Source of the DNA: JBFMHP01 sp040752855
Lineage (GTDB): Bacteria; Pseudomonadota; Gammaproteobacteria; RBG-16-57-12
Direction of reading: 5' to 3'
NCBI GenBank assembly: GCA_040752855.1
Contig: JBFMHP010000039.1
Span: 1-64,000 of the forward strand
Length of the DNA stretch: 64,000 bases
The notes beneath the pieces were generated by a model. It was not told where the DNA came from, did not search any database, and saw only the letters and a list, made by a program, of their open reading frames with translations. Made by a program: the position numbers and the translations under genes. Positions 41,080-49,233 of this stretch are shown here, one piece after another (the stretch's first letter is position 1; every line of letters starts with the position of its first letter).

Positions 41080-42549
41080 TCACCGCGACTTGAACAAGGC
41101 CTTCATCAGACTGCTGGCAAGCTTTTTGCCCAGCGAACTGCCCACGCTGCGCACGACACTCTTAGCCAGGGCCTCGCCGACACCCTCGCGCTGGCGTCCC
41201 GAGGACTTGCGCGGCGCTTCCTTGGCCGCCTGTTCCAGATCCTCCTCGCGCGCCGCGCGCTCCCTGGCCGCATGCGCGCGCAGCATTTCATAGGCCGATT
41301 CGCGATCCACCGGCTTTTCGTAACGCCCCGCCACCGGACTGGTGCGCATGAGCGCCGCGCGCTCCTCGGGGCTCACCGGCCCGAGGCGCGAGGTCGGCGG
41401 ACAGATCAGCGCGCGCTCGACCATCGACGGCACGCCCTTGTCGGTCAACACCGAGGCCAGCGCCTCGCCCACACCCAGCTGGGTAATCACCTCCTCGGTG
41501 CTGAAGGCCGGATTGGCGCGAAAGGTCTGCGCAGCGACCTTCACCGCCTTCTGGTCCTTGGGTGTGAAGGCACGCAACGCGTGCTGGACGCGATTGCCGA
41601 GCTGCCCGAGCACCGTATCCGGCACGTCGGCCGGATTCTGAGTGATGAAATAAACGCCCACGCCCTTGGAGCGGATCAGGCGCACCACCTGCTCGACGCG
41701 ATCGAGCAGGGCCTTGGGCGCCTCGTTGAACAACAGATGCGCCTCGTCGAAGAAGAACACAAGCTTGGGCTTGTCGAGATCACCGGCCTCCGGCAGTTCC
41801 TTGAACAGCTCGGTGAGCAGCCACAGCAGGAAAATCGCATAGAGCTTGGGTTGCAGCATCAGCTTGTCGGCGGCCAGCAGATTGATGTAGCCGCGCCCCT
41901 CGCTGTCGGTGCGCATGAACTCGGCTATCTCCAGCGCCGGCTCGCCGAAGAAGCGGTCGCCGCCGTGCTCCTCCAGCTCCATCAGCTTGCGCTGGATCGC
42001 GCCGATCGAGGCGCTGCTCATCGCGCCGTATTGATCGCTCAGCGCGCCCGTATCCTTGGTCACGTAGTTGAGCATCTCGCGCAGATCCTTGAGATCGAGC
42101 AACGGCATCTGCTGATCGGCGGCGATCTTGAAGATCACCTGCAACACGCCCTGCTGAGTATCGTTGAGATCCATCAGACGCGCGAGCAACAGCGGCCCGA
42201 CATCCTGCACCGTAGTGCGCACCGGATGCCCCTGCTCGCCGTACACATCCCAGAACAGCACCGGGTTGGCGCGATACTGGAAATCCGCCAGCCCCACCTC
42301 TTGCGCGCGTTTTTCCAGAAAATCCTTCGACGTGCCCGCCTGGCTGATGCCGGAAAGATCGCCTTTGACATCGGCCATGAACACCGGCACGCCCTGGCGC
42401 GAGAAGCCTTCGGCCAGCACCTGCAAGGTCACGGTCTTGCCCGTGCCGGTGGCCCCGGCGATCAGGCCGTGGCGGTTGGCGTATTTGAGCAACAACGACA
42501 CGGGCTGATCGCCCTTGCCAACAAAGATCGTCTTGTCGTTCATAGTCAT
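41080..42549 (-). CDS. DUF853 / HerA-like ATPase (YjgR type)
   Basis: 489 residues. The Walker A is GLIAGATGTGKTVTLQVLAE, and Walker B is KPKLVFFFDEAHLLFNEAP. There is a VKGDLSGISQAG segment typical of this family and a VYFITQNPADVPDTVLGQLG sensor stretch. The C-terminal 90 residues are a Lys/Arg/Ala-rich helix (RAHAARERAAREEDLEQAAK) with a basic end. Relatives share the HerA-FtsK core; their role is unknown, possibly DNA or RNA translocation. The ATG at 42549 is favoured over a GTG just upstream. Confidence 0.9.
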   Translation of the reverse strand: MTMNDKTIFVGKGDQPVSLLLKYANRHGLIAGATGTGKTVTLQVLAEGFSRQGVPVFMADVKGDLSGISQAGTSKDFLEKRAQEVGLADFQYRANPVLFWDVYGEQGHPVRTTVQDVGPLLLARLMDLNDTQQGVLQVIFKIAADQQMPLLDLKDLREMLNYVTKDTGALSDQYGAMSSASIGAIQRKLMELEEHGGDRFFGEPALEIAEFMRTDSEGRGYINLLAADKLMLQPKLYAIFLLWLLTELFKELPEAGDLDKPKLVFFFDEAHLLFNEAPKALLDRVEQVVRLIRSKGVGVYFITQNPADVPDTVLGQLGNRVQHALRAFTPKDQKAVKVAAQTFRANPAFSTEEVITQLGVGEALASVLTDKGVPSMVERALICPPTSRLGPVSPEERAALMRTSPVAGRYEKPVDRESAYEMLRAHAARERAAREEDLEQAAKEAPRKSSGRQREGVGEALAKSVVRSVGSSLGKKLASSLMKALFKSR

Positions 42550-42784
42550 ACCCACGTTCAGAAAAAGTGCCGGGAATCATACGGGCGCGGCTGGCAATGG
42601 ATTCAAAGACGGCCGTACCGAGATTGATTGTGAAACAATGTAATATCCGCCGCGATCGAATTGCGGCCGCGCCGCTCGGGCTATAATAATTCAGTCATCA
42701 ATGATACCGTAGCCCGCAGCGGCTCGAAATCATTAGTTTAGCGGACCATCCATCCACTCACCGAGGAAAAGAGGAGGAAGCATC

Positions 42785-43171
42785 ATGGACATTCTGAAAG
42801 ACATCATCAATGAAAAAGGCGCCGACTTGATCGGTTCACTCACCAAGGCCGGCTTTGCCGGCGATATCGCCAAATACTTTCTGTCCGAGGCGGGCACCAG
42901 CATGATCTCGGCCATCGGCAGCGGCAACGTCGATCTCAGCTCCGGCAGCGTCGATCAAAAATCCAACGCGCTGCTCAACAACATCGACCCCACGGCCCTG
43001 GCCACCAAGGTCGGCATCAATAAGGATCTGGCCAGCAAGGGCTTGGCCATCATCGCCCCGGTGGTGATCAAACTCCTCCAAGACAAGCTCGGCGACAATC
43101 AAGGACTGCTTGGCATGCTGGGCGCGGCCAAGAGCAGCGGCGTCGGCGATGTACTCAAAAAACTCTTTTGA
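42785..43171 (+). CDS. Small DUF937/DUF2780-like helical protein
   Basis: 128 residues with GAGGAGGAAGC before the ATG. Ala/Gly/Leu-rich and all helical: DILKDIINEKGADLIGSLTK, then SEAGTSMISAIGSG, and a C-terminus IIAPVVIKLLQDKLGDNQGL. This is the general look of DUF937 or DUF2780 proteins, which have no known function. No signal peptide. It precedes the DUF4332 gene by 41 bases on the same strand, so they are likely one operon. Confidence 0.65.
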   Translation: MDILKDIINEKGADLIGSLTKAGFAGDIAKYFLSEAGTSMISAIGSGNVDLSSGSVDQKSNALLNNIDPTALATKVGINKDLASKGLAIIAPVVIKLLQDKLGDNQGLLGMLGAAKSSGVGDVLKKLF

Positions 43172-43212
43172 TCCGCGGCCAATCCCATTCAACCAACTCG
43201 AAGGACGCTCCC

Positions 43213-43620
43213 ATGGCATACAAGATAGAAGATCTCGAAGGCATCGGACCAAAAATCGGTGAAACCCTGCGCGGCGCGGGCATCACCACGGTCGAGGCCC
43301 TGCTCAGCTCCGCCGCCAGCGGCACCGGGCGCAAGGAGCTCGCCGCCAAGACCGGCCTGAGCGAAAAGAATCTGCTGCAGTGGGCCAATCTCGCCGACCT
43401 CTGCCGCATCAAAGGCATCTCCACGCAGTACTCCCAACTGCTGGAGGCCGCCGGTGTCGATACCGTCAAAGAACTCGCCACCCGCAATGCCCCCAATCTG
43501 ACGCAGAAGCTCCGCGAAATTAACGAGAGCAAAAAACTGGTGCGCGTGGCGCCGGCGGAAAACACCGTCGCCGATTGGATCGCGCAGGCCAAGACCCTGC
43601 CCGCGATGATCACGCACTAA
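43213..43620 (+). CDS. DUF4332 (helix-hairpin-helix) protein
   Basis: 135 residues from the ATG at 43213 with GAAGGA eight bases upstream. It carries two helix-hairpin-helix motifs: DLEGIGPKIGETLRGAGITT near the N-terminus and RIKGISTQYSQLLEAAGVDT in the middle, the standard DUF4332 arrangement. The C-terminal helix ends VADWIAQAKTLPA. HhH pairs usually bind DNA backbone non-specifically; here the target is unknown. The likely operon partner is the 128-residue protein upstream. Confidence 0.82.
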   Translation: MAYKIEDLEGIGPKIGETLRGAGITTVEALLSSAASGTGRKELAAKTGLSEKNLLQWANLADLCRIKGISTQYSQLLEAAGVDTVKELATRNAPNLTQKLREINESKKLVRVAPAENTVADWIAQAKTLPAMITH

Positions 43621-43636
43621 CATCACCCGCCATCAA

Positions 43637-43675
43637 ACATGGCCGGCCGCACCAACCGGCCATGTCTCGTTTCTT
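43637..43675 (+). terminator. Terminator of the DUF4332 gene
   Basis: Stem ACATGGCCGG / CCGGCCATGT with a 9-base loop, followed by CTCGTTTCTT. It starts 17 bases after the stop. Confidence 0.8.
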
Positions 43676-43684
43676 ATCACGCCC

Positions 43685-43728
43685 AGAAAACAGCAAGGCC
43701 CGATACGCACACCGGCAACATCGGGCCT
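43685..43728 (-). terminator. Terminator of the hsp20 gene
   Basis: Stem AGGCCCGAT / ATCGGGCCT (43696-43704 and 43720-43728), followed on the minus strand by TGCTGTTTTC. It lies between convergent genes. Confidence 0.7.
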
Positions 43729-43752
43729 GGTCGGGATCAAATCAACCGAACG

Positions 43753-44202
43753 TCAATCGATCTTCACCTCGATCGCCTGCGGCTTGGCCGGCTCCTGTTT
43801 CTCCAGATGCACGGTGAGCACGCCATCCTTGTGTTCGGCGGTCACGCGATTCTCATTCACATTCTCCGGCAGCGTGAAACTGCGCGCGAAACTACCGTAG
43901 TAACGCTCGACGCGATGGAATTTCTCGCCCTTTTCCTCCTTCTCCGATTTACGCTCGCCCTTGATGGTCAACACGCCGGCGTGCACCGTGACCTTCACAT
44001 CGTCCTTCTTGATGCCGGGCACTTCCACCTTGATCAGATACTCCTTGTCCGTCTCCGAGATATCCACCGCCGGGCTCCAATCCGAGGTCGAGATCACCTC
44101 CTGCCCGCCTTCGCGGCTTAACATCGGACGGCCGAACGCACGCGCATACTGATCGAGCATGTTTTCCATTTCACGAAACGGATTCCAACGTACAATCGCC
44201 AT
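43753..44202 (-). CDS. Hsp20/alpha-crystallin family small heat-shock protein
   Basis: 149 residues. The start is set at the ATG at 44202, seven bases after AGGAGG; the ATG at 44208 is only one base from it. The alpha-crystallin domain runs from WSPAVDISETDKEYLIKVEV through KDDVKVTVHAGVLTIKGERK to FARSFTLPENVNENRV and GVLTVHLEKQ. The C-terminal AIEVKI contains the I-x-V/I anchor motif for oligomer contacts. It is an ATP-independent holdase chaperone. A heat-shock-type promoter is visible upstream (44275-44303). Confidence 0.94.
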   Translation of the reverse strand: MAIVRWNPFREMENMLDQYARAFGRPMLSREGGQEVISTSDWSPAVDISETDKEYLIKVEVPGIKKDDVKVTVHAGVLTIKGERKSEKEEKGEKFHRVERYYGSFARSFTLPENVNENRVTAEHKDGVLTVHLEKQEPAKPQAIEVKID

Positions 44203-44274
44203 GGTCATTCCTCCTTATCACTAGTGGTTGCGAGACTCGAATGAATCATTTCAACGCGGGTTGCGCATGAAGTT

Positions 44275-44303
44275 ATATAGGTGCCGCCCCAGGGGATTTC
44301 AAG
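44275..44303 (-). promoter_or_regulatory. Sigma-32 type promoter of the hsp20 gene
   Basis: On the minus strand CTTGAAA (44303-44297) is followed after 13 bases by CACCTATAT (44283-44275). This is close to the heat-shock consensus CTTGAAA-N13-CCCATNT. It is about 70 bases before the start codon. Confidence 0.65.
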
Positions 44304-44371
44304 GACGTGATCGATCCTCCGGGCGCTGTGTTATAGTGATTGACATCGCAACATAACCACACAGAGGCACC

Positions 44372-47293
44372 ATGAGCAAAGGCCAGGCCTATCCCAGCTT
44401 CGAATGGGTTCGCAGCGAACCGATCAAATCCCTCAATCTGGTGGTCGAGGAATACCGTCACCGCGCAACCGGCGCGCCGCATTATCATCTCGCCGCGCAA
44501 GACAGCAACAATGTGTTCATGGTCGCGTTGCGCACCATCCCGCAGGATTCCACCGGCGTAGCCCACATCCTGGAACACACCACGCTCTGCGGCAGCGAAC
44601 GCTATCCGGTGCGCGATCCGTTTTTCATGATGACGCGCCGTTCGCTCAACACCTTCATGAATGCGTTTACTTCCAGCGACTGGACCGCCTATCCCTTCGC
44701 CAGCCAGAACAAGAAGGACTTCGACAACCTGTTGCAGGTCTATCTCGACGCGGTGTTCTTCCCCAAGCTCGATCCCCTGGATTTCGCCCAGGAAGGCCAT
44801 CGGCTGGAATTCGCCGAGACGGAGAATACAAATTCGCCGCTGGTCTACAAGGGCGTGGTCTACAACGAGATGAAGGGCGCGATGAGTTCACCGACGCGCG
44901 TGCTGTGGCAGTCCCTCACCGAAAAGATCTTTCCGACCATCACCTATCACCACAACAGCGGCGGCGAACCGGAGAAGATTCCGGATCTCACCTACGAACA
45001 ACTCAAGGCCTTCCACGCCGCGCATTACCACCCGTCCAACGCCATCTTCATGACCTTCGGCGACGCGCCGGCGCATGAACATCAGGAGCGCTTCGAGCGC
45101 TTGGCGCTGCACCGCTTCAAGCGCCAGCGACTCGACATCACGATCCCCGATGAACAGCGCTACGCCGCGCCACAAGCGCACGTGGAATACTATGCGCTGG
45201 AAGGCCAGCCGCGGGATGCCGAGAAGACCTATATCAGCCTGAGCTGGCTGCTCGGCAAGAGCACCGATCTTGAGACCATGCTCACCGCCAATCTGCTCAG
45301 TGATGTGCTGCTCGACAACAGCGCCTCGCCGCTGCGCCATGCCCTGGAGACCACCGACCTTGGCAGCGCGCCCTCGCCGATCTGCGGGCTGGAGGATTCC
45401 AACCGCGAGATGGTGTTCTCCTGCGGCGTGGAAGGCTCGCGCCCGGAACATGGGCAGGCGGTGGAAGACCTCATCCTCGGCGTGCTGCGCGAGATCGCCG
45501 ACCAAGGCGTGCCGCGCGAGATGCTCGATTCGATGCTGCATCAACTCGAACTCAGTCAACGCGAGATCGGCGGCGATCACTATCCGTATGGCCTGCAATT
45601 GATGCTAAATGCCTTGAGCCCCGCGATCCACGGCGGCGATCCGGTGGCGCAGCTCGACATCGATCGGGCGCTGGAGCGTTTGCGCCGGCGTTGCGAACAG
45701 CCTGACTTCATCCAGTCCTTGGTAAAGGAGTGGCTGTTGGAGAATCCGCACCGCGTGCGTCTCACGCTGGTGCCGGATGCGCAAATCAACCAGCGCAAGG
45801 AAGCGGAAACCGCCGCGCGTCTGGCGGCGATCAAGGCGCGTTTGAGCGAGGAAGAAAAACGGCAGATCGTGCGTCAGGCGCTCCAACTCAAGGAACGCCA
45901 GAACCGCAAGGACGATCCCGAGATCCTGCCCAAGGTCGGCCTCTCCGACATCCCGCCCGACCTGCTGATCCCGGAAAGCACCGCGCGCAGCGTGCGCAAC
46001 ATCCCCGCCACCTGGTATGCGGCGGGCACCAACGGGCTGGTCTATCAACAACTCATTGTGGACCTGCCGGATTTCGACGACGAGCTGCGCCAACTGCTGC
46101 CGCTGTACGCCGACATTATGTCCGAGGTCGGCAGCGGCGGACGCGATTATCTCGCCACGCAGGCGCAACAAGCGGCGGTGACCGGCAGCATGAACGCGAA
46201 TGTCTCCATCCGCGGCGCCACCGACGATCCGCAGAAATTCCGCAGCTACTTCGTGCTGAGCAGCAAGGCCCTGGTGCGCAATCAGGCGGCGATGAGCACA
46301 CTGATGCAGGAGACCTTCGAAAGCGCGCGCTTCGATGAACTGCCGCGGCTGCGCGAGCTGATCGCGCAGATCCGCTTCCACGCCGAGCAGGGTGTCACCG
46401 ACCAGGGCCACAGCCTGGCCATGCTGGCGGCGAGCAGCCGCATGAGCCCGACCACGGCCCTGCATCATCAATGGGAAGGCTTGGAAGGCATCAAGCGCCT
46501 CAAGGCACTCGATGACGCCCTCGAGAACGACGAGGCATTGAGCGAATTCGGCGCGAAACTCGCGCGCATCCGCGATATCTTGATCCAAGCACCGCGCCAG
46601 TTGTTGGTCATCGGCGAGGCCGCGCATCACGAGCGCTATTTCGGCGCATTGGAACAGCACTGGCACCCGGCCCCGACCACAACCCTCACACCATTCCGTG
46701 TGCCGTACCAACCCGGCGCGGTCAAAGAGGCGTGGATCACCAGCACCCAGGTGAACTTCTGCGCCAAGGCCTATCCCACTGTGGCGGCCGATCATCCGGA
46801 TTCCCCGGCGCTGATGGTGCTCGCGCCCTTCCTGCGCAACGGCTTCCTGCATCGCGCCATCCGCGAACAGGGCGGGGCCTACGGCGGCGGCGCGACCTAT
46901 GATGGCAGCTCCGGCAGCTTCCGCTTCTACTCGTACCGCGATCCGCGCCTGACCGAGACGCTCGCGGATTTCGATCAGTCACTCACCTGGTTGCTCACCG
47001 AAGACCATCCCGCCCATACGCTGGAAGAGGCCATCCTCGGGGTGATTGCGCGCATCGACCACCCCGCCTCGCCGGCCGGCGAGGCCAAGAGCGCCTTCCA
47101 CAACAATCTGCACGGACGCACACCGCAACAGCGGCGCGCCTATCGCAGCCGCGTGCTGCACGTCACGCTCGATGACCTGCGCCGCGCATGCAAGCAGTAT
47201 CTGACCGCTGATCAGGAAAACATCGCTGTCGTCTGCGGCGACAAGGCCAAGGAACAGATGCAGGGATTGGGGCTAGAGATCAAACAGCTCTGA
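44372..47293 (+). CDS. M16C metallopeptidase (presequence protease PreP-like)
   Basis: 973 residues, the length of PreP and other M16C proteins. The inverted zinc motif H-x-x-E-H is GVAHILEHTTLCGSERYPVR, with FFMMTRRSLNTFMNAFTSSD next to it and the distal ligand Glu in YKGVVYNEMKGAM. Both halves of the clam-shell are present (second half from about residue 520). The C-terminal REQGGAYGGGATYDGSSGSF holds the R/Y substrate residues. It degrades unfolded peptides of about 10-65 residues. No signal peptide, so probably cytosolic. AGAGG lies before the ATG. It is divergent from hsp20 with about 170 bases between starts. Confidence 0.93.
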   Translation: MSKGQAYPSFEWVRSEPIKSLNLVVEEYRHRATGAPHYHLAAQDSNNVFMVALRTIPQDSTGVAHILEHTTLCGSERYPVRDPFFMMTRRSLNTFMNAFTSSDWTAYPFASQNKKDFDNLLQVYLDAVFFPKLDPLDFAQEGHRLEFAETENTNSPLVYKGVVYNEMKGAMSSPTRVLWQSLTEKIFPTITYHHNSGGEPEKIPDLTYEQLKAFHAAHYHPSNAIFMTFGDAPAHEHQERFERLALHRFKRQRLDITIPDEQRYAAPQAHVEYYALEGQPRDAEKTYISLSWLLGKSTDLETMLTANLLSDVLLDNSASPLRHALETTDLGSAPSPICGLEDSNREMVFSCGVEGSRPEHGQAVEDLILGVLREIADQGVPREMLDSMLHQLELSQREIGGDHYPYGLQLMLNALSPAIHGGDPVAQLDIDRALERLRRRCEQPDFIQSLVKEWLLENPHRVRLTLVPDAQINQRKEAETAARLAAIKARLSEEEKRQIVRQALQLKERQNRKDDPEILPKVGLSDIPPDLLIPESTARSVRNIPATWYAAGTNGLVYQQLIVDLPDFDDELRQLLPLYADIMSEVGSGGRDYLATQAQQAAVTGSMNANVSIRGATDDPQKFRSYFVLSSKALVRNQAAMSTLMQETFESARFDELPRLRELIAQIRFHAEQGVTDQGHSLAMLAASSRMSPTTALHHQWEGLEGIKRLKALDDALENDEALSEFGAKLARIRDILIQAPRQLLVIGEAAHHERYFGALEQHWHPAPTTTLTPFRVPYQPGAVKEAWITSTQVNFCAKAYPTVAADHPDSPALMVLAPFLRNGFLHRAIREQGGAYGGGATYDGSSGSFRFYSYRDPRLTETLADFDQSLTWLLTEDHPAHTLEEAILGVIARIDHPASPAGEAKSAFHNNLHGRTPQQRRAYRSRVLHVTLDDLRRACKQYLTADQENIAVVCGDKAKEQMQGLGLEIKQL

Positions 47294-47305
47294 GCTGCAT
47301 ATCAA

Positions 47306-47434
47306 TGTAGGGTGGGTTAGGCGCGCCGTTTGCGCCGTAACCCACCAAGCGTGCCGTCAGGCACTCCTTGCCAAACACGGTGTTGCTGCGCAACGCCCGG
47401 TGGGTTCCGCGAAAAACGCTACACCCACCCTACA
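47306..47434. repeat. TAGGGTGGG-type inverted repeat element
   Basis: TGTAGGGTGGGT (47306-47317) and ACCCACCCTACA (47423-47434) are perfect 12-bp inverse ends. Inside lies GGCGCGCCGTTTGCGCCGTA then ACCCACC and CGGTGGGTTCCGCG. A partial relative is at 12130-12165 (GGTGGGCGGAGCCCACCCTA). It lies between convergent genes. Confidence 0.75.
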
Positions 47435-47466
47435 TTTGACAACAGGCGGGTTACGTCATTGAAGCT

Positions 47467-48993
47467 TCATTTCGCCGGCGTGGCGGAGACCACCCGCACC
47501 TTGGCGCCCGCTGCGCCCACGCTCACTTGCGGCGCGAACTGCGCGGCCTTGCCCGCAGGCAAGGGGCTGTCAAAACTGATGCGATAGGCACGATCCGTCA
47601 CCACCTCCACCACGATGCCGGTGATGTCGACCGGCGTCTTGTTTTTCAGTTGCACGATGAACTTGCCGCTGTTGTCAAAACCACTGCCGATCGCAACGTA
47701 CTTCTCGGGATGATCGGCGAGATCCAAGCGCACCAGACCCGTAGCGGCTTGCTTGCCCAAGTCGGACTGGGTCTGCGCCACCACGGCATAGTGCTCGATG
47801 GCCTTGGCCTTCTCGCCGCGCCCTTCTGCGATCACGCCCAGCTGATAGTGCGCCAGCGCCGTGGGCAGCCGCTTGATACTGTTCTGGTAGTCGGTCTGCG
47901 CGGCGGCGTTGTCACCGAGCCGCTGATTGGCCAGCCCGCGTTTGAGATAAAACGAAAAATAATCGGGATTGCGTTGCAGCGCTTGCGTGTATTGCGCGTG
48001 CGCCTCTTTAAATTTGTTCTGCTGCAACTCGCTATCGCCTAACAGTTCATAGAACAGACCTTCGCGGCGCTCCAAATCGATGGCCTCCTCGGCCAGGGCG
48101 CTGGCCTTGCGGTAATCCTTCTTTTGCAGCGCCGTTTGGCCCTGCGTGTACTTGTCATAGGCGGGCTTGCTCGCCAGCACGGTCTTGAGCTGCTTGCGGT
48201 AGTTCTCGACGCCCATGGTGAGCCCGGGCCGCTTGAGCTTGGCGGCCGTGACGCGGTTGGCCTCTACGCGCTCGCGCGAGGGCGGATGCGAGGCGAACAG
48301 CCCCTCCAGCCAATTCGCCTCCTTCCCTTCAGAGAGCTTGACGAAGGTCTCCTGGAGCTTGATCGCGGCGTCGGGATCGTAGCCGGCGCGCACCATGTAT
48401 TCCATGCCATAGTTGTCCGATTCGAGTTCGGCATCGCGCCCATATTTGGTGCTGATCAGCTGCGAACCCAACGCTGCACCGCCGACGATGAGATTGCTGT
48501 ATTCATTGTTTGCCGCCGCCACGCCGATGGCCGCCACGCCGACCTGCATCAGGATGCCGCGCTCCATGCTCTTGGCCCCGTGGCGCGCCGCGGCGTGGAC
48601 GATCTCGTGCCCGAGCACGGCGGCGAGTTCCGCCTCGGATTCCAGGTGATAGAGTAGGCCGCGATTGACCGCGATCTTGCCGCCGGGCAAGGCCCAGGCG
48701 TTGGGGATGGAGTTGTTCAGCACCACGAATTCGTAGGGCAGGTCCGGGCGGTCGCTGACCTTGGCGAGCTTCTGGCCCACTTCATTGACGTAACGTGACA
48801 ATCCGGGATCGACGTTATAGACGCCGCCTTGCGATTGCTGGCTCGGCGCGTAATTCTCCTCGCCGATCTGCACCTCTTGCACCTGCGAGACCAGGTGCAG
48901 CTCGCGCTTGCCGGTGACGGGGTTCTCCGAGCAGGCCATCAGCAGGCTCACGCCCACCAGCACCGTCAGCGTTGATCGTAATGTCGTCTTCAT
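47467..48993 (-). CDS. M48 peptidase with TPR domain (BepA-like), lipoprotein
   Basis: 508 residues. The N-terminal signal ends in a lipobox (SLLMAC), lipidated Cys near residue 20. The peptidase domain has IPNAWALPGGKIAVNRGLLY, the zinc site AVLGHEIVHAAARHGAKSME and the third-ligand helix (AELESDNYGMEYMVRAGYDP; the following YDPDAAIKLQETF is also typical). TPR repeats follow (about residues 280-400: DYRKASALAEEAIDLERREG, AHAQYTQALQRNPDYFSFYL). A C-terminal beta segment ends the chain. E. coli BepA has the same build and degrades mis-assembled LptD; this is likely a periplasmic counterpart. Confidence 0.9.
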   Translation of the reverse strand: MKTTLRSTLTVLVGVSLLMACSENPVTGKRELHLVSQVQEVQIGEENYAPSQQSQGGVYNVDPGLSRYVNEVGQKLAKVSDRPDLPYEFVVLNNSIPNAWALPGGKIAVNRGLLYHLESEAELAAVLGHEIVHAAARHGAKSMERGILMQVGVAAIGVAAANNEYSNLIVGGAALGSQLISTKYGRDAELESDNYGMEYMVRAGYDPDAAIKLQETFVKLSEGKEANWLEGLFASHPPSRERVEANRVTAAKLKRPGLTMGVENYRKQLKTVLASKPAYDKYTQGQTALQKKDYRKASALAEEAIDLERREGLFYELLGDSELQQNKFKEAHAQYTQALQRNPDYFSFYLKRGLANQRLGDNAAAQTDYQNSIKRLPTALAHYQLGVIAEGRGEKAKAIEHYAVVAQTQSDLGKQAATGLVRLDLADHPEKYVAIGSGFDNSGKFIVQLKNKTPVDITGIVVEVVTDRAYRISFDSPLPAGKAAQFAPQVSVGAAGAKVRVVSATPAK

Positions 48994-49029
48994 TACACGA
49001 TAACCTCGCACTTGCTTATTGCAGGAGCA

Positions 49030-49215
49030 GACATGAATGGCACTTACTTAAGCTCAGTTGCATGAAATAGCACCCCCCTCCCTTGACGGGAGGAGGTTAG
49101 GGGGAGGGTGAGAACACTGAAATATCAGCGCAATGCTCACCAGTCTACCCCCACCCTAACCCTCCCCCATCAAGGGGGAGGGAATCTATCGTCTCAAGTA
49201 AATGCCATTCAGGTC
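49030..49215. mobile_element. MITE-like element with terminal inverted repeats
   Basis: The left end GACATGAATGGCACTTACTT(AAG) and the inverted right end (read on the minus strand) GACCTGAATGGCATTTACTT(GAG) match at 20 of 23 positions. Inside is a pair of hairpin arms (CCCTCCCTTGACGGGAGGAG and CCTCCCCCATCAAGGGGGAG) but no coding capacity. CAGACAT flanks both sides. An identical left end (GAATGGCACTTACTTAAG) is at 7600-7617. It fits a small non-autonomous transposon remnant. Confidence 0.6.
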
Positions 49216-49233
49216 AGACATCAATGATTCTGA

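Noticed and set aside
40861..42627. 588-codon plus-strand frame
   Set aside because: Antisense of the HerA-like ATPase gene; reversed-codon composition.
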